Origin: Promethearchaeota archaeon
Lineage (GTDB): Archaea; Asgardarchaeota; Lokiarchaeia; Sigyniarchaeales; SOKP01
Length of the DNA stretch: 64,000 nt
Direction: 5' to 3'
NCBI GenBank assembly: GCA_019058445.1
Contig: JAHPZA010000004.1
Location: 416,184-480,183 of the forward strand
The translations under genes and the position numbers were made by a program. How positions within the stretch are numbered: the stretch's first letter is position 1; every line of letters starts with the position of its first letter. Shown piece after piece: positions 55,775-63,939 of the stretch. The notes beneath the pieces are model-generated. The model did not search any database. It was not told where the DNA came from and worked only from the letters and a program-made list of their open reading frames with translations.

Positions 55775-56770
55775 ATGGATATCTTAGACAAATTTCAAGG
55801 CTCTTTGATGGGAGTAGCAATAGGAGACACACTTGGACGTCCCTTTGAAGGCAAATTAAGAACAGAAATCTATTCTATTTTCACTAATTTTGAAGATTTT
55901 ATTCAAAATAAAAAAAATTTATTCAAAACATATACCGATGATACACAACTTACATTACATACAGCAGAGGCTTTAATTAGGGGTAATGGATTTAATCTTA
56001 ACAATTTTATTTCAGAATATGTAAAGTGGTTAGATGATCCTCCAATTGGAGCGGGTTATGGCTGTATTTCTTCGATTAATAAGTTAAGATATGGTGTACC
56101 ATGGGAAAAGGCAGCTTCCAATTCTGGTGGAAACGGTACTGCTATGCGAATAGCACCCGTCGGATTATTTTATTATAAAGACTTAAAAGGATTAAAATCT
56201 GCGGCCATAAAATCGAGCGTTCTAACACATTCACATCCTGCAGCCTCAGCAGCTTCAATAGTTATAGCTAGAGCTATTGCATATTTAATTGATAAGGATC
56301 CAAAGATTAGGTTTTCTGTGGACCAATTTTTTGATGTAATCATATCTTCTATAGCTAGTTCTCAAGAGGAAATATGGGAAGAATTTATTGAATCATTAAA
56401 CAAATTAAAATCAAATTTACATGTTTCAATTGAAGCTGGTTTGATTAAGTTTTCTCAAATTGGAGTAAAATCACCGTTCTTTATCGAAGATTATTTAGGA
56501 CATGCTTTTGTCCATCCATATGCTATTAGCACAGTTATTTGTTCAATATTCCTTTTTTTGAAAAAGTTAACTTCATTTAAGGATTGTATTTTCGAACTTG
56601 CTACCGCTGGAGGAGATAGTGATACCGTAGGGGCTATTGGTGGTGCTTTAGCAGGAGCATATTTTGGTTTAAAAAATATCCCTAATGATTTAATAAAACT
56701 AGTTAAAAATTATAAGAAAATCTTAAAAATTAGTGAAGAGCTTTATAATACTTTTAATGTGCGATATTAA
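55775..56770 (+). CDS. ADP-ribosylglycohydrolase (DraG/ARH family)
   Basis: 331 residues. Metal-binding motifs are GVAIGDTLGRPFEG, TYTDDTQLTLHTAEAL, HSHPAASAAS and GGDSDTVGAIGGALAGA, which place the two Mg or Mn ions. These enzymes remove ADP-ribose from arginine, serine or other sites. No ADP-ribosyltransferase is seen nearby. It begins 51 nt after the receiver gene and ends 1 nt before the convergent archaemetzincin. Confidence 0.85.
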   Translation: MDILDKFQGSLMGVAIGDTLGRPFEGKLRTEIYSIFTNFEDFIQNKKNLFKTYTDDTQLTLHTAEALIRGNGFNLNNFISEYVKWLDDPPIGAGYGCISSINKLRYGVPWEKAASNSGGNGTAMRIAPVGLFYYKDLKGLKSAAIKSSVLTHSHPAASAASIVIARAIAYLIDKDPKIRFSVDQFFDVIISSIASSQEEIWEEFIESLNKLKSNLHVSIEAGLIKFSQIGVKSPFFIEDYLGHAFVHPYAISTVICSIFLFLKKLTSFKDCIFELATAGGDSDTVGAIGGALAGAYFGLKNIPNDLIKLVKNYKKILKISEELYNTFNVRY

Positions 56771-56771
56771 T

Positions 56772-57422
56772 CTAATTTAGTTTTTTGTTTATATAATTTT
56801 TCAATTTAATTAAATAAACTGTCTCAAATTTTGAGGATTTAATTACATTAAAGAATATATTTAACTCTTTTTGGCATGCTTTGCAAAATTTAGAGGGTTT
56901 TTTATCAACATAATAGACGCTACTTGAAAATTGCATAACACAGTCATTATCACAGTGATGTAGGCCTAAAGTGTGTCCGATTTCATGTATCGCCTCTTTC
57001 AATATTCTTTTTTGTTCCCTCTTCTTCTTTGTTCTTCTATTGTAAAATTGTTCTCTAAGCCGTGTAATGGACACTATTGACACTCCGGGGGAATCTAAAT
57101 CCTTTCTTGTTCTCGCAAGTCCAAAAACAAAATGATAAGGTTTCTTATTTTTGCTTATAGAGAAGATATCTTTATCTAATATCCCAAGGGTACAAAATAA
57201 CTTGTTGCTTTTTACATAATATTCCAATTTTCTTAAAATAGATTTTCCATAATACTGTTGTCTTTCCAGAATGTAATCAGTTTCATCTAAAGGAAACATT
57301 TTAGGTAGAATATCTACTGATACAATGAAATTTTTAAAGAATCTATTTAAGTGCTTCTGTAAATATTGCAAGATTTTACCATCTAAATCTCCTATTTGCA
57401 CCAAATAGACCTTTTTTTCCAA
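56772..57422 (-). CDS. amzA: Archaemetzincin metalloprotease
   Basis: 216 residues starting at TTG 57422, 7 nt after GAGG. The zinc site HEIGHTLGLHHC with following CVM and the later FCKAC cysteines, which bind a second zinc, are diagnostic of archaemetzincins. The N-terminal domain (about 1-125) is the family's usual alpha/beta part. The physiological substrate is unknown in all archaea. It converges with the ADP-ribosylglycohydrolase. Confidence 0.85.
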   Translation of the reverse strand: MEKKVYLVQIGDLDGKILQYLQKHLNRFFKNFIVSVDILPKMFPLDETDYILERQQYYGKSILRKLEYYVKSNKLFCTLGILDKDIFSISKNKKPYHFVFGLARTRKDLDSPGVSIVSITRLREQFYNRRTKKKREQKRILKEAIHEIGHTLGLHHCDNDCVMQFSSSVYYVDKKPSKFCKACQKELNIFFNVIKSSKFETVYLIKLKNYINKKLN

Positions 57423-57572
57423 ATTTCAACCTCAAAAAAATTCATTTTATTCTGCTCTAGAGATATAAATGAAATGTTAAACATATTATTACCGCTTTTG
57501 ATTCATAAAAAAATAAAATTGATAAAATATCATTAATTCTCTTAAAAATAAATTAAAATTTAGAATTAAAAA

Positions 57573-57583
57573 TTTTTATTTAG
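57573..57583 (+). promoter_or_regulatory. TATA-like element of the tRNA gene
   Basis: TTTTTATTTAG with an A-rich stretch before it lies 25-35 nt upstream of the mature tRNA 5' end, in the usual position for archaeal tRNA transcription. Confidence 0.35.
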
Positions 57584-57607
57584 TTTAACATTTCCCTCTA
57601 TAATAAT

Positions 57608-57710
57608 GGGAGGGTGGTCTAGCCTGGTATGATTCTTAAAAGAAAAACGCTTTAAGTATAAATCTTGGTTTGGGACCAAGGGGCCGGGGGTTCGAATCCC
57701 CCCTCTCCCA
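57608..57710 (+). tRNA. tRNA-Pro(TGG) with a 29-nt insert (probable intron)
   Basis: The acceptor stem GGGAGGG pairs with CTCTCCC, the T arm is GGGGG-TTCGAAT-CCCCC, and the anticodon stem-loop CTTGG-TTTGGGA-CCAAG gives anticodon TGG at 57671-57673. A discriminator A is present and CCA is not encoded. The D arm is normal. Between position 26 and the anticodon stem lies a 29-nt segment (about 57635-57663), which contains the inverted repeat CTTAAA/TTTAAG. Because TCTT occurs at both ends, the splice point is ambiguous by up to four nucleotides. Removing it gives a 74-nt tRNA that fits the usual shape. The location, at the 5' side of the anticodon stem, is not the canonical 37/38 site. Confidence 0.85.
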
Positions 57711-57783
57711 TTCTTCTTTCTTATTATTCTCTTTTCCGCAGATTGAGTTGATTTAATGAACCCATTATCAATAGAAGACTATT

Positions 57784-58083
57784 TTATACATTCTCAACGT
57801 TTACCAACACCTCTTCCTCAATAGTGTTTTCAGACTTAAAGTAAATTTCTGGTATAAGCTCATTAATAGTAGAAACAAGTGAAAGTAGAATTGCAGGACT
57901 TTTGGATGTTATCTTATAATATTTATGCAATCTAATTCGTTCTGAAACTTGAATATTTATTTTGAAAAATTCGAATAATTGGATTAGGTCATCTTTAATT
58001 TCCTTTTTTTTTTGGATCCATACGGATATTGTTTTATTCTTTTTATCTAGTTTCTTATTTTGAATCTTTATTTTTAAAATCAT
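57784..58083 (-). CDS. Small hypothetical protein
   Basis: 99 residues, basic first half (KIKIQNKKLDKKNKTISVW) and acidic C-terminus. Overall size and alpha/beta outline recall the KEOPS subunit Pcc1, but its key residues are not evident, so I leave it unnamed. It lies convergent to the tRNA gene with a 73-bp gap. Confidence 0.5.
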   Translation of the reverse strand: MILKIKIQNKKLDKKNKTISVWIQKKKEIKDDLIQLFEFFKINIQVSERIRLHKYYKITSKSPAILLSLVSTINELIPEIYFKSENTIEEEVLVNVENV

Positions 58084-58220
58084 AATAATACATTATCTGG
58101 ATATAATTTGAAATCAAATAAGAGATTAAATTATTTATTTAAGAAATTATAAAAACAAGGAGTATTTTTCTAAGTTTAAAAAAAATGCTAAAAAAGCTAT
58201 TTTTAATTTAATTTTTAGAA

Positions 58221-58793
58221 TTATTTAGCAGGCTTATTCTTCAGTTTTCTAATTAATAGAGTCAAAACAGCTAAAATTATCCAAATAAAAATTATACCCA
58301 TTAATATAAATTTTACAAGAGCAAAACAACTGTGAGTTATTGCCCATGTGTCAGGAAACCCTTGAGGATCGGTGAGCATTAATAAAATAAATACATTTTC
58401 CGTAGCATCACAGCACGCAGAAATAACTCCAAAAATGGCACTAATATATCCCATTTTTCTCCATCCTGAATCTTCATCGAATTTCCGAGAGATATAAAGT
58501 GACAAACTGAAATATAAAGTTCCATATGCAAGCATATAAGGGTAATCTAGTAGCTGAGCAATTCGATAAAGATCTATTTCTGCTGAACTCATTGTTCTAA
58601 GATGTGATTTTATAGTCGCTCCTGAGAATGAGAGTTGACTTTCAAAGACACTCACGGGATAATTAGAAATTATGTAATAATAATTGAGAATCGGATATAC
58701 AATTAGATATAAAATAATACTGCTAATTAGCAATATTTTAGTTTTTTTAGGGGAAGGTTTATCGGATAATTTTTCAAGCAAAATAATAATCAA
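58221..58793 (-). CDS. Four-helix membrane protein, tandem paralogue 1
   Basis: About 190 residues and four hydrophobic helices (about 20-40, 90-108, 117-138, 158-185). Shared with the next gene are SQLSFSGATIKSHLRTM, FILLMLTDPQGFPDTWAI and HSCFALVKFILMG. The start is uncertain: TTG at 58793, or an ATT at 58784 that aligns with the ATG of the paralogue. The family is unknown; the conserved Arg, His and Asp near the membrane surface may be functional. It is 150 bp downstream of its paralogue. Confidence 0.6.
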   Translation of the reverse strand: MIIILLEKLSDKPSPKKTKILLISSIILYLIVYPILNYYYIISNYPVSVFESQLSFSGATIKSHLRTMSSAEIDLYRIAQLLDYPYMLAYGTLYFSLSLYISRKFDEDSGWRKMGYISAIFGVISACCDATENVFILLMLTDPQGFPDTWAITHSCFALVKFILMGIIFIWIILAVLTLLIRKLKNKPAK

Positions 58794-58943
58794 CTATGAT
58801 ATGATTTGTATAAATGTAAAACACTAGGACAATCTTATTAATAAATATTATTAATGTCTTTGGATCCTTTTTACTAAGATCTTATGAGAATATCTGATAT
58901 GAAAAATAGTACAAATAAAAAAAATGAATTTTGGTATAATACG

Positions 58944-59501
58944 CTATTTCTTAGTGGATCGTTTATTTACAAGGAGACTAATGAGTGCTAAAATTATCCA
59001 TATAAACACCATTCCAAACAAGATGAATTTGGCCAGAGCAAAGCAGCTGTGAATTATAGCCCAAATATCAGGAAATTCCTGAGGATCTGTAAGCATTAGC
59101 AAGATAAATAAATTTTCAAGTCCATCACATATCGCAGCTGTAATTCCAAAAATAGCAACAATATAACCAGAATTTCTCCAACTTGTGTTTTCTTCAAAAT
59201 TTCTTGCGATTGTTAAAGCTAAAGAAAAATATAAAGATCCATAGCCGACCATAAGGCCATAATCGAGAATTGTCCAGATTAAATAATAATTTAATTGCTC
59301 AGTATTCATTGTGCGAAAGTGAGACTTAATAATTGCGCCACTAAATGACAATTGACTCTCGTAAAAACCTACGGGATACTTAGATAATTCATAAAAATAG
59401 TTCATGAGTATCATAAAAAAGAAATATAGTATGAGTCCTAAAATTATCATTATTTTAGTATTTTTTTTAGAAGGCTTTTCTGATAACATTTCCAATACCA
59501 T
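58944..59501 (-). CDS. Four-helix membrane protein, tandem paralogue 2
   Basis: 185 residues, clearly a duplicate of the downstream gene with SQLSFSGAIIKSHFRTM, LFILLMLTDPQEFPDIW and an identical helix pattern. The ATG follows GAGG at 9 nt. No function is known. The two genes could encode partners of a dimer or diverged receptors. Confidence 0.6.
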   Translation of the reverse strand: MVLEMLSEKPSKKNTKIMIILGLILYFFFMILMNYFYELSKYPVGFYESQLSFSGAIIKSHFRTMNTEQLNYYLIWTILDYGLMVGYGSLYFSLALTIARNFEENTSWRNSGYIVAIFGITAAICDGLENLFILLMLTDPQEFPDIWAIIHSCFALAKFILFGMVFIWIILALISLLVNKRSTKK

Positions 59502-59574
59502 ATAATCATCCCTCTTATTGTTAAATTTTTTTAGACTAGAATATAAAAAAATTTTTGGTGATATAAATTAATTT

Positions 59575-59844
59575 TTACTTTCTCATCCGTTTTAATTCCA
59601 TTGTAATTGCATTCATCCTATCCGGGCATTCTACTTGAATTACATCAGTATCAGGTCCCCAAGGAAAATTACCGCCAAATTGAAGTGTACTTATCGTTGG
59701 AAAAATATCATGATAAAAAATACCACATAATCCATTTGCTTTGTGAACACTTAATTCTATTTCATCGCCCACTTTATGATGCGCACTGCAACGTCCTTTA
59801 ATATCTTTAACAGTTCCTACAATTTTAAATATTTTTTGAGAAAT
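59575..59844 (-). CDS. TIGR04076-family small protein (ATT start)
   Basis: 89 residues from ATT at 59844. The family block VKDIKGRCSAHHKVGDEIEL precedes the in-frame GTG at 59772, which would cut the family's first strands and one of its conserved cysteines. The rest has GLCGIFYHDIFP, LQFGGNFPWG and VIQVECPDRMN, as in TIGR04076 proteins. Two ATH codons are possible: ATA at 59847 and ATT at 59844; the second has 9 nt to the GG of GGTGA. The function is unknown; cysteine and His residues suggest metal binding. Confidence 0.75.
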   Translation of the reverse strand: MSQKIFKIVGTVKDIKGRCSAHHKVGDEIELSVHKANGLCGIFYHDIFPTISTLQFGGNFPWGPDTDVIQVECPDRMNAITMELKRMRK

Positions 59845-59850
59845 TATTTT

Positions 59851-59855
59851 TCACC
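59851..59855 (-). promoter_or_regulatory. Shine-Dalgarno site deciding an ATT start
   Basis: GGTGA on the minus strand, complementary to the anti-SD, lies 9 nt (from GG) before the ATT at 59844. There is no comparable site before the GTG at 59772. Confidence 0.55.
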
Positions 59856-59979
59856 TTTGATAATTTTTTTTTCAAACATTCAAACGATTTGTTTGATATT
59901 ACGAAAAATAATTGAATTAACTTTATAAATTTTATGAAAAATGAATAGATGCTAAATAAATATATCAAGTTATTGGAAA

Positions 59980-60579
59980 TTATTTCTTCATTCCTTTAAG
60001 TATTAGAGAAACAGTGAAGACTATTTCCTCGTTTATCTTAGAAAAATCAATATCCGTAATTTTAAAAACATTGAGATTTCTAACTGCCTTCATTTTAATC
60101 GCATCAGCAATAGCTAATATACCTTTTGCTATGCGATATGAATCACATTCTTGAAATACCCCTTTATTAACACATTCATCTATTATCCCACCAAGAAAAT
60201 CTACTTCTAACTTAGCCAAAAATTCACCTAATTGTTTGAAGATGGGTTGCTTTATTTGAATTATTTCTACTGTAATTGATGCTAAAACTGGAACATTTAA
60301 AAAAAAATATAATCGCTCTTCTAAAAATGTTAAAATTTTCTCTTCGCAACCCTTTAATCTCTTTAGTTTAGATTGAATGGCATCAAAATAATCTGCTTTT
60401 TCTTTAAGTACAACTTCATTGAAAATTTTGTCTTTATTTTTAAAATAATGGTAAAGCGACGTTTTATTTAACCCAACTTGCCTCCCTATATCTTCCATAG
60501 TCGTTTTTTCATAGCCAAAACGTGCAAAACATAGTCTAGCAGCATCGATAATTTTTTTCTTTTGTTCTTTTCTTTTCAT
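59980..60579 (-). CDS. TetR-family transcriptional regulator
   Basis: 199 residues. The N-terminal helix-turn-helix reads ARFGYEKTTMEDIGRQVG and NKTSLYHYFKNKDKIF, typical of TetR. The C-terminal ligand domain (about 70-199) is helical and unassigned. Neighbours suggest control of the DUF1624-like membrane protein upstream or of the TIGR04076 gene downstream; both are inferences. The palindromic target is not apparent. Confidence 0.8.
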   Translation of the reverse strand: MKRKEQKKKIIDAARLCFARFGYEKTTMEDIGRQVGLNKTSLYHYFKNKDKIFNEVVLKEKADYFDAIQSKLKRLKGCEEKILTFLEERLYFFLNVPVLASITVEIIQIKQPIFKQLGEFLAKLEVDFLGGIIDECVNKGVFQECDSYRIAKGILAIADAIKMKAVRNLNVFKITDIDFSKINEEIVFTVSLILKGMKK

Positions 60580-60739
60580 TTTATTAGGATCGATGTTATC
60601 TGAACAATTCGATTTAATTTTATATTTCTTATGAAAAATAAATATTCAATCTTTTTAATAAATTGTTTGATAATTTGAAATAATTCTTAGAATATTAAGT
60701 AGAAAAAAATATTGTTTTAAAAAAGAATAAAAAAGTCTC

Positions 60740-61924
60740 TTACTTTTTAAATCCTAAATTACCGAAGTATATTTTTTTAAGCATTTTTATGGATGATTTC
60801 GACAAATTTCTCTTCGTCTTCTCGATTTTTAAGGTTAAAATCATACTTATGATCCCGATTAACGTTTTCACTGCAATTTTAGCCTGATATTTTTTATAGA
60901 GCATTCTAAGAACGAGCCCTATAACAACAAAGATTGGAATAAAAAAGAACCAAAAGTTTATCACGTTAAATTGATGACGTATTGGAACGAAAAATAAGAG
61001 ATAATGTGCTAAATATATTGTTAAAGAATAGTAAGAGAAGTAAAACAGAAATCGATAATTTTTTTCGGTTTTTATGTGTTCTTCAAGATAAATACCGATT
61101 GAGAATATTACAAGTTGAACTCCACAAGAAAAGATTGCCCAATAAAAATTAGTGGGATGGATTAATACCTTAATATCATAGTTCGGATACCACACCCACA
61201 ATCCAAAAATTATAAGTATCGAACCTATAGATAACGAAGGATATAAAAGTTTTTTACATATTTGTTCTTTCCTTTCAATTGGGTTTTTAGTCTCGCTAAC
61301 TTCCAATAGTATATCTCCAACAACTGTCCCATAAAGAAGAAATGGAAAGAATCCTAAAATTACATCTTGATCAGACGAGTGGAATAAGATATGATACAAT
61401 ACACCGTAAATATTTAACTGCCCTGCATAAATAGCCAAATAAGAGAATAATATATGATTAGCAATCCAAGATATTCCCGAAATGCAAATTCTTGTCAATT
61501 TAGATGTGTTTAGGAGTGGAACAGTTAATAATAGTGAGATTCCAATTGTGAACAAAACAAACCAAGTCCATATATACCCGGGATCCATCAAAGCAATAGC
61601 GATGCACGTATTGAAGATGAGCCCGATTAATACTATTAACAAAGCACGAAAGATAAATCCATTTTTTACCATTTCTAAAGAAAAAGCATCTGATTTTTCT
61701 GCCATCATTATTCCCTTTCTATATGATATAATACCGCTTACTCCTGAAACAAACAAGAATCCTGCTGCCCCCACCCATGAAAAAAGAAAAATTAGAAAAT
61801 ACCATAACCATCTGCTATTTGGGTGAATCCACCAGTCCATAAGATGTCCACCAATCATGTAAAACATAGCAAGTCCCCGAAATATATCAATTGTCTTAAA
61901 TCTTTTCTGCGCCATAAAAATCAT
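60740..61924 (-). CDS. DUF1624/HGSNAT-like multi-helix membrane protein
   Basis: 394 residues with about ten helices. It opens with RFKTIDIFRGLAMFYMIGGH, the signature of DUF1624/heparan-alpha-glucosaminide acetyltransferase-like and OpgC-type acyltransferases, in which the Asp, Arg and later His are conserved. FLFVSGVSGIISYRKG is the second motif. It probably transfers acyl groups across the membrane to a surface sugar. A start at the fourth codon (61915) is also possible. Confidence in the family is good, in substrate low. Confidence 0.75.
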   Translation of the reverse strand: MIFMAQKRFKTIDIFRGLAMFYMIGGHLMDWWIHPNSRWLWYFLIFLFSWVGAAGFLFVSGVSGIISYRKGIMMAEKSDAFSLEMVKNGFIFRALLIVLIGLIFNTCIAIALMDPGYIWTWFVLFTIGISLLLTVPLLNTSKLTRICISGISWIANHILFSYLAIYAGQLNIYGVLYHILFHSSDQDVILGFFPFLLYGTVVGDILLEVSETKNPIERKEQICKKLLYPSLSIGSILIIFGLWVWYPNYDIKVLIHPTNFYWAIFSCGVQLVIFSIGIYLEEHIKTEKNYRFLFYFSYYSLTIYLAHYLLFFVPIRHQFNVINFWFFFIPIFVVIGLVLRMLYKKYQAKIAVKTLIGIISMILTLKIEKTKRNLSKSSIKMLKKIYFGNLGFKK

Positions 61925-62019
61925 TTAATCTTAATTTGATGAAAAATAAAAGCAGTTTATGATATAAATAGCTATTGAATTTAATAAGATTTAAAAATAG
62001 AATATGATTGATTAATTAA

Positions 62020-63093
62020 TTAGTTTAATTGCTTTTTTACTTCTTTAGCAATTTTTTCTGTCTTTTTATCCTTGATCCAATATCGAATCTTCTTGGTTCT
62101 GAGTAAATTTTGAATTTTTTCATTTAATTCATTTAGTTTCTTTCGATCTTGATCAGATAATTGTGGAACTTCTTCTAAAATCTTTTCTTTTACTTTTTCA
62201 ATTTCTTGTTCAATAATTGGAATATCTATAGGTTCCTTTTCTCTTTGAGTTATTCTTTTTCTCAAAATCTCTTTTATATTTTTTATCCATCCCTCAATCC
62301 AGGGAAAGGCCCCTTCTTTTTTTGGATCAATTATCTCGATATCTTTCCGATCTACAATTATTAAATCGTCAGGACAGCTGTTTTCACAAGCACCGCAATA
62401 AAAACAAGCATCTTCATTACACGCAATTTTCCCAAATTTAGCTATTTCCTCCGCACTTTCGGGTATAAACCATGATTCAACAGGACAAATATTTACGCAT
62501 GCTTTGCAACCCAGAGGATCGCATTTATGGAGCATATTCTTTTTGATGATGACTTCGCCTTCTATTGGAGAATCGACTTGGAAGCATTTTGTAGGGCATT
62601 CTTTTTGGATTTTATAAAATTCTTCGACATGATTTCTCTCTCGGACCTTTAAGCATAACTGACAGATTTCATTATTCAGATCTTCTTCACATTTTTGAAA
62701 ATCAATTTTATAGAACTTTCCAATGGAAGGAAACTCATCCAGATTAATATGCCCTTCAGGTTCTATATTTTCATGAAACGCGTCTGTAGGGCATACTATA
62801 GCACATAACATACAGTAACAACATTTTTCATGATCAATTAAGAGTTTTGGATTAGACTCGTCTAATATATTTTGGGCGATTTCAGGAATTGGACCGAGTT
62901 CAATCGCATCAACCGGACATACCATTTTACATAAACTGCATCCTATACATTTTTTAATGTCGTATGTGAGTTTTTTATTTACATCTTTATATTTCCAGTT
63001 GAGAATGAATTGATCTGGGCTAATATCTAACCCTTTTTCGATTTCTTCTTCAATTTCCTTGTGGGCTGTATCTTCTGAAGATGTTTGCGTAAT
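62020..63093 (-). CDS. Polyferredoxin with four 4Fe-4S motifs (ATT start)
   Basis: About 357 residues from ATT at 63093. Clusters: CIGCSLCKMVCP, CCYCMLCAIVCP, CKACVNICP preceded by CDPLG, and CFYCGACENSCP; further cysteines lie between. The first motif starts upstream of the only in-frame ATG at 62925, which would leave just its last Cys. In the upstream part there is no ATG, GTG or TTG, so ATT (MTQTSSEDTAHKE) is the only reasonable start, with GG 10 nt before it. The C-terminal 90 residues are a charged coiled coil. It is a FwdF-like electron carrier; the partner is unknown. Confidence 0.8.
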   Translation of the reverse strand: MTQTSSEDTAHKEIEEEIEKGLDISPDQFILNWKYKDVNKKLTYDIKKCIGCSLCKMVCPVDAIELGPIPEIAQNILDESNPKLLIDHEKCCYCMLCAIVCPTDAFHENIEPEGHINLDEFPSIGKFYKIDFQKCEEDLNNEICQLCLKVRERNHVEEFYKIQKECPTKCFQVDSPIEGEVIIKKNMLHKCDPLGCKACVNICPVESWFIPESAEEIAKFGKIACNEDACFYCGACENSCPDDLIIVDRKDIEIIDPKKEGAFPWIEGWIKNIKEILRKRITQREKEPIDIPIIEQEIEKVKEKILEEVPQLSDQDRKKLNELNEKIQNLLRTKKIRYWIKDKKTEKIAKEVKKQLN

Positions 63094-63216
63094 TTTTTGT
63101 CAACCACTAAATTAGTTTTCCTACTCTTAAGTAATCTATATTGTTCTTGGTAATTAATTTTAATGATATAGAAAAATAATTAATTATAAGAAATATATAA
63201 TAAGATTTGATTTTAG

Positions 63217-63558
63217 ATGTATGAATATATTGACGGAAACGGGAATAAATATCTCATTACAAACGAGGGCAAAAAAATTATAGAATATATCCCTATGAAG
63301 CCTCATCTTAGTTCAAGTGGAGTTTATGATGGTGGGGAGTATATGAAAAAAGAATTAAGCAACCAAGAATGGGATATTCTGATTTTAAATCTTAATCAGG
63401 CAGTAAGAAATTCAGAAAGTCATATCAAAAATAGGATAAAAAAGTCAGGGATGGTAATAATCGACGATAAAAATGTGAAAAAATCATGTATTCTTGATCC
63501 AAACTCAAAAAAACTATTAGAAATTGAAAAATTATTACACTCTATTTTTGATAAATAA
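63217..63558 (+). CDS. Small hypothetical protein
   Basis: 113 residues, soluble and charged, divergent from the polyferredoxin by 123 bp. MYEYIDGNGNKYLITNEGKK at the start suggests a beta-hairpin; the rest is helical. I do not recognise it. Confidence 0.55.
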   Translation: MYEYIDGNGNKYLITNEGKKIIEYIPMKPHLSSSGVYDGGEYMKKELSNQEWDILILNLNQAVRNSESHIKNRIKKSGMVIIDDKNVKKSCILDPNSKKLLEIEKLLHSIFDK

Positions 63559-63616
63559 ATGCAGCTTTATACCAGAGATATCTTTTATCCTTTCTTATGA
63601 GAGATAATCTAGTTAA

Positions 63617-63901
63617 TCACTGACTAAGATAATATTCAGCATTTTCTAAAATCAACTGATTCCCGTATGCTCCAGTACTGATAACAGCATCCTCATCGAT
63701 CAAAGGATCGGGGATTAATTTTTCTTCCTTGAGCAATCCACTTACTGATATTTTTTTATCCAAAAATTCTGATGGCCAAAATTCGAGTCCTTTAATGAAT
63801 ATAACATTTCCTTCTGGAGTGAGCAATACAGCCCCGCCTTTGGCATCCTTAGCAGTACCATTTAAGTTTACTTTTTGACCTATTTGCTTCTCTACTTTCA
63901 T
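63617..63901 (-). CDS. Small OB-fold-like hypothetical protein
   Basis: 94 residues. The pattern LNGTAKDAKGGAVLLTPEG, FIKGLEFWPSEFLDKKISVS and a later LILENAEYYL resembles small OB-fold proteins of bacteria and archaea with a Trp-Pro motif in the middle. Function is unknown. It converges with the preceding gene and lies downstream of another minus-strand gene, which may be co-transcribed. Confidence 0.6.
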   Translation of the reverse strand: MKVEKQIGQKVNLNGTAKDAKGGAVLLTPEGNVIFIKGLEFWPSEFLDKKISVSGLLKEEKLIPDPLIDEDAVISTGAYGNQLILENAEYYLSQ

Positions 63902-63939
63902 TTCACATATAATATTTAATATTTTTGAAATTTAAATTA

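Noticed and set aside
57784-58083. Pcc1 (KEOPS) subunit next to the tRNA
   Set aside because: Size and outline fit, but the conserved residues are not seen; kept as hypothetical.
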